A stretch of 64,000 nt of DNA from Eledone cirrhosa (lineage: Eukaryota > Mollusca > Cephalopoda > Octopoda > Eledonidae): positions 9,451,331-9,515,330 of the forward strand of contig OZ024759.1 in assembly GCA_964016885.1 (NCBI GenBank), written 5' to 3'. Made by a program: the position numbers and the translations under genes. Below are positions 39,269 through 50,755 of the stretch, in pieces. Positions within the stretch are counted from its first letter, which is position 1. Each line of letters begins with the position of its first letter. The notes below the pieces were generated by a model. That model was not told the origin of the DNA and made no database searches. It worked only from the letters and a program-made list of their open reading frames with translations.

Positions 39269-39560
39269 GCAGAGGTTATATTTAATTTGTTGGGATTCAA
39301 CAAGCTTATACATTTTATATATATATATATATATATATGAGTGTCAGGAGATCCCGTTAAGGGTCAAAGCATCGATTCTTTGCTTAAACTTTAATCTGTT
39401 ATTTTAATAAATATTTGCTCTACGGTTCTTATATATTCGATATATATTTATCCTTATCGAACCCCCTTTGGATTTTAGTCTTCAAATTTATTATTATTAC
39501 TATATATATATATATAAATCCACACATGTTTATATATATATGTATATATCACACATGTTT
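38831..39560. other. AT-rich spacer with TA microsatellites
   Basis: Repeated ATATATTTATAATATATATA-type units at 39025-39130 and TA runs at 39225-39270 and 39315-39340. No gene. Confidence 0.6.
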
Positions 39561-39760
39561 ATGTCAGCACCAACAGTTTTGCAAGAGATGTCAACATGAA
39601 TGGACCTGTTATTTTTTTTTATCTAAAGACATTTTTTTCCAATTCCAACCTGCCCGTCTCCTCAATCTATTTTGTTTCTCATTCTTCCTTCTGGTGAAGG
39701 ACTAGCGTCCGAAACGTTAAGACCCTCTTCCTGCTATATCAAGCGTTAACCTAATATATA
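39560..39760 (+). repeat. Penelope-terminus-like segment with hammerhead-like motif
   Basis: CTGGTGA (39691-39697), a stem GGAC-TAGC-GTCC (39699-39710), then GAAACG (39711-39716) give the order of a hammerhead core, with A-to-G at the fourth position of CTGATGA. That change would be expected to impair cleavage. Such motifs are known in Penelope-like element termini. Confidence 0.5.
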
Positions 39761-39806
39761 CCTTCCATATACTGTACCGATTGTGTTGTTATTTCTGTTT
39801 ACCTTT

Positions 39807-39840
<34 letters not shown>

Positions 39841-40201
39841 CACGATATCCCAACAAGAACTTATATAATATATATATATATATGTGTGTGTGTGTGTTTA
39901 TATTATAAGTTAAAGGAAGAGTCTATTTAGCCGGTAGAGTGTCAGACTCCATGAGTTGCGGTCAATTTAAAATCAGTCGTCCACTGGTCCACTTTAGTTA
40001 CATATACAGGTAAATACATAAACAACAGCTTGTGAAACGCTATAGCGATCTGTTTCGCCCCTTTACCGGCCACATATTCCTAAGTGAAACATATATACCC
40101 TGATATGTCCAACCTTACATACTTTATATTATTAACACATTAAAAGTTTAAACAAGCAATTTCTACTTTCACTGATAAATAGGATTAACGTCCGCGTTCC
40201 T

Positions 40202-40247
<46 letters not shown>

Positions 40248-40260
40248 GCATATATATGTA
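39761..40260. other. TA/CA microsatellites and a tRNA-like fragment
   Basis: TA runs at 39810-39840 and 40203-40240. TAGCCGGTAGAGTGTCAGAC (39928-39947) looks like a tRNA-type A-box region of a SINE head. No gene. Confidence 0.5.
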
Positions 40261-40261
40261 C

Positions 40262-40812
40262 ATCATCAACATCATTTTACGTCCGCTTTTCCCTGCTTGC
40301 AAGGGTGGGACGGGTCCTATTCAGCATCTCTCCACTTGCCACGGTCCTTTGTCATCTCCTCCGTGAGTTTCAGCGATCTGAGGTCCCCTCTCACCACCTC
40401 CGCCCATTTTTTTCTGTGGTCTTCCTCTACTGCGTCTTCCTTCTCCTGGCATTTCCTGGCACTTCTTCACCCATCGGTCATCCTCCATGCATATCACATG
40501 TCCATACCATCTCAGCCTTCTCTCCTACACACCTCAACTTATCCCTCTTATACCCAGTTTCTCTCTCAACTCGTCCATGCTCGGCCGTTCACGCACATTG
40601 ACATTTCACATCCAACGGAGCATGCTTGCCTCATTTCTCTCCAGCCATCGCATGTCCTCCGCAGTTGCTGCCCGTGTCTCACTACCATACATCATCGCAC
40701 ATCTCACACAGGCATCATATAACCGGCCTTTCATTCGCAGGGAGAAACCCTTCTTCGTCAGCAGAGGAAGCAGCTCCCTAAACTTCTTCCAACAGTATAT
40801 ATATAGTTTTGC
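40262..40812 (-). mobile_element. LINE 3' fragment with tail shared with SINE B
   Basis: The minus-strand translation near 40790-40606 reads KFRELLPLLTKKGFSLRMKG, RLYDACVRCAMMYGSETRAA and WLERNEASMLRWM, the region after the RT domain in RTE/BovB-like LINEs. The body continues with frame breaks to 40319. The last 55 bp (CCCGTCCCACCCTTGCAAGC, AGGGAAAAGCGGACGTAAAA, then TGATG repeats) match the SINE B 3' tail almost exactly. Confidence 0.85.
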
Positions 40813-41193
40813 GAGGTTTTTTATATGAAATCGTGTGTTGAAACAAATATTGTTATACTTGGGGAGGGTCATATTTGTGTAATATTGCCAGAATTAATAA
40901 CAGAACACACTCACTGTTTGGTTGGGTTTCGCTTCTGTTTCTTTTATATCGGTTAATTTAATTTATTCAGCCCTCAATGTTACTATTGACTGACCAACGG
41001 TCAAAAATACATACAATATAGACACAAACACATATATATAGTCTATTAAACTCCACCCCTCTCTCTATCACACTCCCTGCCTCACCTCCACCCCACACCA
41101 CTCCACCACCACACCTCCCTCTATCACACTCTCTGCCTCACCACCACCTCCACCCCATCACTCCTCTTATTTCACACCTCTCTCCTCTTTCAG
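40813..41193. other. Dispersed repeat and TRAIP upstream region
   Basis: 40805-40960 matches the repeat at 29055-29190. 41040-41190 is CT/CAC-rich and supplies the pyrimidine tract of the TRAIP acceptor. Confidence 0.55.
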
Positions 41194-41200
41194 AAGTCCA

Positions 41201-41436
41201 ATGAATGCCTACTGTGTCATTTGTTCCGACCGGTTTGTGTCAACTGGTGGTGAATGGGACATTGCCGCTGGTAACTGTGGTCACACCTTCCACTCTTCCT
41301 GCCTGGTCACTTGGTTAGAGACTTCTAGAACATGTCCAACTTGCCGCAAGAAATGGTCAAAGAAAGATGTCATCACCAAGTTATATTTTGACTATGACAA
41401 TGTAGCTCCTGAAGCTGAAGAGGCATCTGCTCCGAG
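41201..41436 (+). CDS. TRAIP: TRAIP coding exon 1 (RING domain)
   Basis: The exon starts at 41194 after TCTCCTCTTTCAG, with ATG seven bases in; donor CTCCGAG|GTTAGA. It codes MNAYCVICSDRF, GNCGHTFHSSCLVTWLETSR and TCPTCRKKWSKKDVITKLYF. It ends in phase 2. Confidence 0.9.
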
Positions 41437-44400
41437 GTTAGAACAACTGTTGTTGCTATTTTTATTTTTGTTTATTCCGTTGATTAACATTATAATATAA
41501 TAAAAGGAGGAGTGTGGGACTGTGTCCTGAATATATTTTTACCTGGAGTGACTCCAGTGATTCTTTGTTGAGACATTCTAACCAGATGTCCATAGTATCA
41601 GAGCTATGATCTCTCCATTCAGAGTAGTAGTGGTTTTACCTGGAGTGACTCCAGTGATTCTTTCCTGAGACATTCTAACCAGATGTCCATAGTATCAGAG
41701 CTATGATCTCTGCATTCAGAGTAGTAGTGGTTTTACCTGGAGTGACTCCAGTGATTCTTTCCTGAGACATTCTAACCAGATGTCCATAGTATCAGAGCTA
41801 TGATCTCTCCATTCAGAGTAGTAGTGGTTTTACCTGGAGTGACTCCAGTGATTCTTTCCTGAGACATTCTAACCAGATGTCCATAGTATCAGAGCTATGA
41901 TCTCTCCATTCAGAGTAGTAGTGGTTTTACCTGGAGTGACTCCAGTGATTCTTTCCTGAGACATTCTAACCAGATGTCCATAGTATCAGAGCTATGATCT
42001 CTCCATTCAGAGTAGTAGTGGTTTTACCTGGAGTGACTCCAGTGATTCTTTCCTGAGACATTCTAACCAGATGTCCATAGTATCAGAGCTATGATCTCTC
42101 CATTCAGAGTAGTAGTGGTTTTACCTGGAGTGACTCCAGTGATTCTTTCCTGAGACATTCTAACCAGATGTCCATAGTATCAGAGCTATGATCTCTCCAT
42201 TCAGAGTAGTAGTGGTTTTACCTGGAGTGACTCCAGTGATTCTTTCCTGAGACATTCTAACCAGATGTCCATAGTATCAGAGCTATGATCTCTCCATTCA
42301 GAGTAGTAGTGGTTTTACCTGGAGTGACTCCAGTGATTCTTTCCTGAGACATTCTAACCAGATGTCCATAGTATCAGAGCTATGATCTCTCCATTCAGAG
42401 TAGTAGTGGTTTTACCTGGAGTGACTCCAGTGATTCTTTCCTGAGACATTCTAACCACATGTCCATAGTATCAGAGCTATGATCTCTCCATTCAGAGTAG
42501 TAGTGGTTTTACCTGGAGTGACTCCAGTGATTCTTTCCTGAGACATTCTAACCAGATGTCCATAGTATCAGAGCTATGATCTCTCCATTCAGAGTAGTAG
42601 TGGTTTTACCTGGAGTGACTCCAGTGATTCTTTCCTGAGACATTCTAACCAGATGTCCATAGTATCAGAGCTATGATCTCTCCATTCAGAGTAGTAGTGG
42701 TTTTACCTGGAGTGACTCCAGTGATTCTTTCCTGAGACATTCTAACCACATGTCCATAGTATCAGAGCTATGATCTCTCCATTCAGAGTAGTAGTGGTTT
42801 TACCTGGAGTGACTCCAGTGATTCTTTCCTGAGACATTCTAACCACATGTCCATAGTATCAGAGCTATGATCTCTCCATTCAGAGTAGTAGTGGTTTTAC
42901 CTGGAGTGACTCCAGTGATTCTTTCCTGAGACATTCTAACCACATGTCCATAGTATCAGAGCTATGATCTCTCCATTCAGAGTAGTAGTGGTTTTACCTG
43001 GAGTGACTCCAGTGATTCTTTCCTGAGACATTCTAACCAGATGTCCATAGTATCAGAGCTATGATCTCTCCATTCAGAGTAGTAGTGGTTTTACCTGGAG
43101 TGACTCCAGTGATTCTTTCCTGAGACATTCTAACCAGATGTCCATAGTATCAGAGCTATGATCTCTCCATTCAGAGTAGTAGTGGTTTTACCTGGAGTGA
43201 CTCCAGTGATTCTTTCCTGAGACATTCTAACCAGATGTCCATAGTATCAGAGCTATGATCTCTGCATTCAGAGTAGTAGTGGTTTTACCTGGAGTGACTC
43301 CAGTGATTCTTTCCTGAGACATTCTAACCAGATGTCCATAGTATCAGAGCTATGATCTCTCCATTCAGAGTAGTAGTGGTTTTACCTGGAGTGACTCCAG
43401 TGATTCTTTCCTGAGACATTCTAACCAGATGTCCATAGTATCAGAGCTATGATCTCTCCATTCAGAGTAGTAGTGGTTTTACCTGGAGTGACTCCAGTGA
43501 TTCTTTCCTGAGACATTCTAACCAGATGTCCATAGTATCAGAGCTATGATCTCTGCATTCAGAGTAGTAGTGGTTTTACCTGGAGTGACTCCAGTGATTC
43601 TTTCCTGAGACATTCTAACCAGATGTCCATAGTATCAGAGCTATGATCTCTCCATTCAGAGTAGTAGTGGTTTTACCTGGAGTGACTCCAGTGATTCTTT
43701 CCTGAGACATTCTAACCAGATGTCCATAGTATCAGAGCTATGATCTCTCCATTCAGAGTAGTAATGGTTTTACCTGGAGTGACTCCAGTGATTCTTTCCT
43801 GAGACATTCTAACCAGATGTCCATAGTATCAGAGCTATGATCTCTCCATTCAGAGTAGTAGTGGTTTTACCTGGAGTGACTCCAGTGATTCTTTCCTGAG
43901 ACATTCTAACCAGATGTCCATAGTATCAGAGCTATGATCTCTCCATTCAGAGTAGTAGTGGTTTTACCTGGAGTGACTCCAGTGATTCTTTCCTGAGACA
44001 TTCTAACCAGATGTCCATAGTATCAGAGCTATGATCTCTCCATTCAGAGTAGTAATGGTTTTACCTGGAGTGACTCCAGTGATTCTTTCCTGAGACATTC
44101 TAACCAGATGTCCATAGTATCAGAGCTATGATCTCTCCATTCAGAGTAGTAGTGGTTTTACCTGGAGTGACTCCAGTGATTCTTTCCTGAGACATTCTAA
44201 CCACATGTCCATAGTATCAGAGCTATGATCTCTGCATTCAGAGTAGTAGTGGTTTTACCTGGAGTGACTCCAGTGATTCTTTCCTGATATATTCTAATCA
44301 CAGAGTTGTGATATCTCAATTCAAAACAATTTGGAAAATAATCAAAGATTTGGAGGGATTTAGGGATATGTTTCGCATAATTAAGTTGTTTGGAACATAA

Positions 44401-47400
44401 CTCTTTTGTTATGATATTTTTACTGAAAGACACTATGATGTTTAAATAATCAAGATTTTGGAGGGATTTAATAATGTTCTTTTTACTATGGAAGACCTCT
44501 CAAGACATTGTCATTGAGGAAGATACAGAATTGTCTAGGGAAGAACTGTGGCAGTTAATGTTTGATCATATGAAATATTACCACAGGAATTTAGGAGTTT
44601 TTAACATAATGCTTTTGTTACCATATTTTTAATGAAAGACAGCCTATGATGTTTAGATAATGAAGAGTTTGGCGAGATTTAATATAACTAATGTTCTCAC
44701 TATTAAGTTAGTGTGATTTAGTAATATAACTAACTTTTGTGTTATTTATCCGATGTTTGAAACATAACCTAAGCCATGGTTTTCAAATAATTTTATATTT
44801 TAGAAGGATTTAGAAATGTAAAAAACTTGTTATTATTTATCTGGTGTTTGGAACATATTTCTAATGAAAATACTCTGGCCTAAATACTCACACTACTTTT
44901 TACTCTTTGTATTCTACTGGCTTTCACAAAGCAATTTTATCATGAAGCCAGTGGAGGTTATGTATCAAAAGGGTTACTCACTTGGTCTATGTAGACCTAT
45001 CCAACCCTTGCTAGCAGGGAAAGTGGACATTAAACAATTATTATATTTAACAGATTGCTTAACGAATTAAACAGCGTGCGTGCGAAGTTGGCTGAGTGTG
45101 AATTGAAGCAGAAGTTGCTGGAGAAGGACATGATCAATGTGTGTGACGAGAAAGAAGTACTGGCTATTGCTCATCAGAATGTTTTGGCTGAGGTGCACGT
45201 GTTGATGGCATCAATGAAGGCTAAAAATAAACAGATTCAGTATTACCAAAACTGTGAACAGAATTGGATGAACAAAGAAAAGGAACGACTTGAATTGAAG
45301 AATGAAGTGGAAAGTTACGCACAAATCAAAAAACTTGTTCAAAGTGAGATTTCAGATTTTAAAAAATGTTTATTTATGTCATTTTTTTTTTATGTGCTAC
45401 ATTGGTGTTAGTAAGGGCATCCAAAGCTTGCCAAAGGGTTGGGAGTACACCCCTGTTGTGTCAAGGACATGACAACCTAAATAGAACATGAGACTGTACA
45501 TAAGTGGGATACAGGCTTCTAGTTGTTTGGGAGGTGAGTAACGCCTCTTCAGTACTGACTTGGTCTATGTAGACCCATACAACTATTGCTAGTAGGGAAA
45601 GTGGACGTAAAAATGAAGATGTCACCCAGTTTCACAGATGAAAGTCAGATTTGAACAATTATTTTATTTAAACCATTCGATACCAAATTGCCCCTGGTTC
45701 TGTGATACAAAACTTTGTTTTAAGGTGTTTATATTTTGACAAAAAAATGTTCAACGTTTTATGTAAGAACCTTTGTTGAATTATGTTCTGAACACCAACT
45801 TAATAACATGTCAGTCATACTATTAAATCCGTTTTTGATTATTTTCAAAAAGGATCTGAATATCATAGATTTTGTGCTTCATTAGAAATATGGTAATGAA
45901 AGGGTTAAAGACATAGACAGTGTTTTTCATTAGAAATATGGTAATGAAAGGGTTAATGACATAGGTAGTGTCTTCTATTAGAAATATGGTAATGAAAGGG
46001 TTAAAGACTGTCTTTCATTAGAAATATGGTAATGGAAGGGTTAATGACATAGACAGTGTCTTACATTAGAAATATGGTAATGAAGGGGTTAAAGACATAG
46101 GCAGTGTCGTTCATTAGAAATATGGTAATGGAAGGGTTAATGATAGACAGTGTCTTACATTAGAAATATGGTAATGAAGGGGTTAAAGACATAGGCAGTG
46201 TCGTTCATTAGAAATATGGTAATGAAAGGGTTAATGACATAGACAGTGTCTTTCATTAGAAATATGGTAATGAAAGGGTTAATGACATAGACAGTGTCTT
46301 TTATTAGAAATATGGTAATGAAAGGGTTAATGACATAGACAGTATCTTTCATTAGAAATATGGTAATGAAAGGGTTAATGACATAGACAGTGTCTTTTAT
46401 TAGAAATATGGTAATGAAAGGGTTAATGACATAGACAGTGTCTTTCATTAGAAATATGGTAATGGAAGGGTTAATGACATAGACAGTGTCTTTTATTAAA
46501 AATATGGTAATGAAAGGGTTAATGACATAGACAGTGTCTTTCATTAGAAATATGGTAATGAAAGGGTTAATGACATAGACAGTGTCTTTCATTATAAATA
46601 TGATAATGAAAGGGTTAATGACATAGACAGTGTCTTTCATTAGAAATATGCGAATGAAAGGGTTAATGACATAGACAGTGTCTTTCATTAGAAATATGGT
46701 AACGGAAGAGTTAATGACATAGACAATGTCTTTCATTAGAAATATGGTAATGAAAGGGTTAATGACATAGACAGTGTCTTTCATTAGAAATATGGTAATG
46801 AAAGGGTTAATGACATAGACAGTGTCTTTCATTAGAAATATGGTAATGGAAGGGTTAATGACATAGACAGTGTCTTTTATTAAAAATATGGTAATGAAAG
46901 GGTTAATGACATAGACAGTGTCTTTCATTAGAAATATGCTAATGAAAGGGTTAATGACATAGACAGTGTCTTTCATTAGAAATATGGTAATGGGAGGGTT
47001 AAAAATAAATTTCTGTTTGGATCAGCATCAGAAAGGTCATCTGACTTTAGAAATACTGCCTCAGAAAAGTCTCATCCAACCTATGCTGGTGTGGAAAAGC
47101 AAAGATGATATAGTTCCAGTTAAAAATGTTTATGGTGGTGGTTAGAATATCTCGGGAAAGAATCACTACACAGATTTTACATGCAAAAACTAACTGGCAG
47201 GAGACTCCAGGGTAGACCTCAAGCAAGATGGTTGGATAACCTCCATGAGCTTGGCTGATCTTGCTTGGTGATCCAACAAGATCTGCCCCGCCCCCACTTT
47301 CCAATCGCATAACCCTCCTAGGGACAGAATCTAGTTATTTCTGCTCTGAATTCAAACTCTGCCATGGTCAACCTCTCATACATTCCACATTTTGGCATTT

Positions 47401-50115
47401 CTGTAGTGTGATGCGCTACTTTATACCAACACTTTACAGAATGTACTGGGTGCATTTTATGACTCAAACACTACCAGTTTACACAGTGCATTGGGTGTAT
47501 TTTTTCATGGCAGCAGCGCTACCATTTTACAGAGTGTACTGGGTGTATTTCATTGTGGAACCAGTACTACCATTTTACTGATTGTACTGGGTGTATTTCA
47601 CTGTGGAACCAGTACTACCATTTTACTGATTGTACTGGGTGTATTTCATTGTGGAACCAGTACTACCATTTTACTGAGTGTACTGGGTGTATTTCATTGT
47701 GGAACCAGTACTACCATTTTACAGAGTGTACTGGGTGTATTTCACTGTAGAACCAGTACTACCATTTTACAGATTGTACTAGGTGTATTTCACTGTGGAA
47801 CCAGTACTACCATTTTACAGAGTGTACTGGGTGTATTTCACTGTGGAACCAGTACTACCATTTTACTGAGTGTACTGGGTGTATTTCATTGTGGAACCAG
47901 TACTACCATTTTACAGAGTGTACTGGGTGTATTTCACTGTGGAACCAGTACTACCATTTTACAGAGTGTACTAGGTGTATTTCACTGTGGAACCAGTACT
48001 ATCATTTTACAGTGTACTGGGTGTATTTCACTGTGGAACCAGTACTACCATTTTACAGAGTGTACTGGGTGTATTTCATTGTGGAACCAGTACTACCATT
48101 TTACAGAGTGTACTGGGTGTATTTCACTGTGGAACCAGTACTATCATTTTACAGTGTACTGGGTGTATTTCACTGTGGAACCAGTACTACCATTTTACTA
48201 ATTGTACTGGGTGTATTTCATTGTGGAACCAGTACTATCATTTTACAGAGTGTACTGGGTGTATTTCATTGTGGAACCAGTACTACCATTTTACAGAGTG
48301 TACTGGGTGTATTTCACTGTGGAACCAGTACTATCATTTTACAGTGTACTGGGTGTATTTCACTGTGGAACCAGTACTACCATTTTACAGAGTGTACTGG
48401 GTGTATTTCATTGTGGAACCAGTACTACCATTTTACAGAGTGTACTGGGTGTATTTCACTGTGGAACCAGTACTATCATTTTACAGTGTACTGGGTGTAT
48501 TTCACTGTGGAACCAGTACTACCATTTTACTAATTGTACTGGGTGTATTTCATTGTGGAACCAGTACTATCATTTTACAGAGTGTACTGGGTGTATTTCA
48601 TTGTGGAACCAGTACTACCATTTTACAGAGTGTACTGGGTGTATTTCACTGTGGAACCAGTACTACCATTTTACAGAGTGTACTGGGTGTATTTCACTGT
48701 GGAACCAGTACTACCATTTTACAATGTACTGGGTGTATTTCACTGTGGAACCAGTACTACCATTTTACAGTGTACTGGGTGTATTTCACTGTGGAACCAG
48801 TACTACCATTTTACTAATTGTACTGGGTGTATTTCACTGTGGAACCAGTACTATCTTTTTACAGAGTGTACTGGGTGTATTTCATTGTGGAACCAGTACT
48901 ACCATTTTACAGAGTGTACTGGGTGTATTTCATGTGGAACCAGTACTACCATTTTACAGTGTACTGGGTGTATTTCACTGTGGAACCAGTACTACCATTT
49001 TACAGTGTACTGGGTGTATTTCACTGTGGAACCAGTACTACCATTTTACTAATTGTACTGGGTGTATTTCACTGTGGAACCAGTACTATCTTTTTACAGA
49101 GTGTACTGGGTGTATTTCATTGTGGAACCAGTACTACCATTTTACAGAGTGTACTGGGTGTATTTCACTGTGGAACCAGTACTACCATTTTACTGATTGT
49201 ACTGGGTGTATTTTATTGTGGAACCAGCACTACCACTTTACAGAGTGTACTGGGTGTATTTTATTGTCATAAACACCAGAACAATATCTAGTGGGCTGTT
49301 GTTGCTGTGTAATTATAATTTTTTTAAATTTCATTTTAGTGACTGAAAGTGAAAGTAAGTTGTTGTTGGAAGATGTGATGGGTGGACCTGGCGCTGTTGA
49401 ACGACTGGTTAACCTGTGTACCATCATCAAACGAGAATATGAACAGTGTAAACGTAGTAAGAAGTCCCAGCGCTCGGAACTGGAGAACACTCTGCAGCAA
49501 CTAGCCACAATGAGGGTTGCTGTTGATGAGCTGAAGACACAGGAGAAGTTACTCAAGGAACACTGTAAGAATTCCGAGAAAGAACTCATGAAATGTGAAA
49601 ATAAAATAACCCTGCTAAAGAAACGTCTCGCCAGGTCGGAATCCAAGAGAAAACTATCCGACGCTGACGAATCTCCATCCGAGAACAACAACAACAGTTT
49701 GGAGATCAGTGACACTCCATCATCTGCTTTCACCACATCTCCTCATATCTCGGCACACACCACTTCCTCGTCTTCCAGCTCCTCTCCCTCCTCCTCGCCA
49801 TCATTGCGGGAGCCAAAGTCTGTCAAGAATGCCATCGTTAGCAACTGCATTTCGAACTTGAGTGATTCCCATTCTTTCTTTTCTAAAATCACGTCAGCCT
49901 CTCAGAAGAAACCAAAATTGAGGAGCAAGAGTTCATCAACTGTCTGTCAGGTTCAGTCATGCAACAGCTCACCACAAGTACCAATTCTACAGAACATCCG
50001 TCGTGGGTATGATGGCTTTGGAGGCCACACCTCTTTTACCCAATCTCTGGGTGGGACTTCTCTCAAGAAAAAATATTTAAAGAATGTCAGTAATTCAAAA
50101 CCCATCAAAAAGTGA
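41201..50115 (+). CDS. TRAIP: TRAIP, RING-type E3 ubiquitin ligase (gene span, three coding exons)
   Basis: Exons 41201-41436, 45054-45343 and 49340-50115 join in frame to 1302 nt (433 aa; human TRAIP is 469). TRAIP travels with replisomes and ubiquitylates the CMG helicase and crosslinked proteins at stalled forks and in mitosis. The sequence shows an N-terminal RING-H2 (C5, C8, C26, H28, H31, C34, C45, C48), then KLYFDYD, a long coiled coil over exons 2 and 3, a Ser-rich tail, and the C-terminal family motif RRGYDGFGGHTSF. The PCNA-binding (PIP) box found at the vertebrate C-terminus is not evident; this protein ends 26 residues after the motif in a Lys-rich tail. An acceptor 7 bases before the ATG implies upstream untranslated exon(s). 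Confidence 0.92.
41541..44290. repeat. 97-bp minisatellite in TRAIP intron 1, about 28 copies
   Basis: The unit is exactly 97 bp with very few variants (ACCAGATGTCC or ACCACATGTCC; CTCCATTC or CTGCATTC; TAGTGG or TAATGG). Each unit holds the odd palindrome CTGGAGTGACTCCAG, which would fold as a hairpin in RNA. Near-identity of units suggests recent homogenisation. Only the last unit is diverged. Confidence 0.97.
44295..44930. other. AT-rich dispersed repeat
   Basis: Shares AAGTTGTTTGGAACATAACT, GTTACCATATTTTTAATGAA and related phrases with 28424-28600 and with the 48-bp array that follows in intron 2. Confidence 0.6.
44931..45045 (+). mobile_element. SINE B-like 3' end abutting TRAIP exon 2
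   Basis: ACTTGGTCTATGTAGACCTA, ATCCAACCCTTGCTAGCAGG and GGAAAGTGGACATTAAACAA. It ends within 10-15 bp of the acceptor of exon 2, so the branch-point region lies in or beside SINE sequence. Confidence 0.65.
45054..45343 (+). CDS. TRAIP: TRAIP coding exon 2 (coiled coil)
   Basis: Acceptor TTATATTTAACAG; I chose donor TTCAAA|GTGAGA. It codes LLNELNSVRAKLAECELKQK and further heptad-like sequence to SYAQIKKLVQ. The frame stays open past this donor into TTTTT-rich DNA, but the donor gives phase 1, which fits exon 3 exactly. Confidence 0.82.
45395..45625 (+). mobile_element. Diverged SINE B copy
   Basis: TTGGTGTTAGTAAGGGCATC, TGACTTGGTCTATGTAGACC and GGGAAAGTGGACGTAAAAAT, ending GAAGATG. Older than the copies at 23411 and 33320. 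Confidence 0.7.
45870..46998. repeat. 48-bp minisatellite I in TRAIP intron 2, about 23 copies
   Basis: Units contain TCATTAGAAATATGGTAATG, AAAGGGTTAATGACATAGAC and AGTGTCTT. The reverse complement matches the dispersed repeat at 44605-44650 (TTACCATATTTTTAATGAAA). A 273-codon minus-strand frame of 16-residue repeats is a period artefact. Confidence 0.94.
47000..47420. mobile_element. SINE tail and LINE-like debris
   Basis: 47025-47110 has SINE B-like ATCCAACCTATGCTGGTGTG. 47197-47255 codes RRLQGRPQARWLDNLHELG, similar to the C-terminal GRPxTRWxDN motif of RTE-like LINEs. The latter is weak evidence. Confidence 0.45.
47424..49285. repeat. 48-bp minisatellite II in TRAIP intron 2, about 38 copies
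   Basis: Units contain TGTACTGGGTGTATTTCACT, GTGGAACCAGTACTACCATT and TTACAGAG, with 43-45-bp shorter variants (ACAGTGTACTGGG) that recur in blocks, so larger segments were also duplicated. It stops about 55 bp before exon 3. The phrase resembles dispersed repeats at 22655-22675 and 23078-23100. All three plus-strand frames are long and are artefacts. Confidence 0.95.
49340..50115 (+). CDS. TRAIP: TRAIP coding exon 3 (coiled coil, Ser-rich region, C-terminal motif)
   Basis: Acceptor TTTCATTTTAG; stop TGA at 50113. It codes TESESKLLLEDVMGGPGAVE, LVNLCTIIKREYEQCKRSKK, a leucine/lysine coiled coil to KKRLARSESKRKL, then Ser/Thr-rich sequence and RRGYDGFGGHTSFTQSLGG. The MGGPGAVERLV segment aligns with vertebrate MGVGQSAVEQLA. 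Confidence 0.9.
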
Positions 50116-50167
50116 AGTTTTTTTTTTTTGTTTAAAAAAAAAATCTTCTTAATTGTTAAATAACAAA
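50116..50167 (+). other. Start of TRAIP 3' UTR
   Basis: T-rich sequence after the stop. Candidate AATAAA signals lie further on, at 50781-50786 and 50889-50894, beyond a SINE-like repeat. Confidence 0.5.
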
Positions 50168-50755
50168 GATTGCAATAGCCTAGTGGTTAGAGTGTTTGGC
50201 ACATGATTGGTAGGTCATAGATCCAACTCCCTAATCAGGCAGTGTGTTATGATGTCCTTCAGCAATATAATTAATTTCATGTTACTCCTGTCTAGACTCA
50301 CAATTCCTTCCCAAACTAGGCAATCTGTTGTGTTCTTGATTAAGATAATTCATTTCCCTGAAGTCCAGGAAGATTGGTGTCCCATCTAGAGGGTTGTGTG
50401 TAGGTGTATGTGTCTTGGGCTCTCAATTATTTAACATTAATGAAACTAGGATAAGCCTAATGAACTCCTAGGACTTGGGGCAGACTTTAACCCTGTGATG
50501 GACTAGTGTCCTGTCCAGGAAAGAGTCTTGTATTCTCAGTTAACACTAATGAAACTTAAGGCTTGGAACAGACTTTAACCCTGTGATGGACTAGTGTCCT
50601 GTCCAGGGGAGAGTCTTGTATTCTCAGTTAACACCAATGAAACTTAAGGCTTGGAACAGACTTTAACCCTGTGATGGACTATTGTCCTATCCCGGGGAGA
50701 GTCTTGTATTCTCAGTTAACATCAATGAAACTTAAGTCTTGGAACAGACTTATAT
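50168..50755 (+). mobile_element. tRNA-like SINE (family C) with a tandem 88-bp tail repeat
   Basis: AATAGCCTAGTGGTTAGAGT (A-box-like) and TCATAGATCCAACTCC (weak B-box) start the element. From about 50480 an 88-bp unit (ACTTTAACCCTGTGATGGAC, AGTCTTGTATTCTCAGTTAA) is repeated three times. The same unit occurs once at 24525-24600. Confidence 0.7.

Noticed and set aside
45344..45411. TRAIP exon 2 reading on past 45343 to a stop
   Set aside because: The GTGAGA donor at 45344 gives the right phase for exon 3. Past it the frame enters T-rich DNA with no family similarity.
47491..49291. Overlapping long frames with VLGVFHCGTSTTILQ-type repeats
   Set aside because: All three forward frames are open because the 48-bp unit lacks stops in each frame; the array lies inside TRAIP intron 2.
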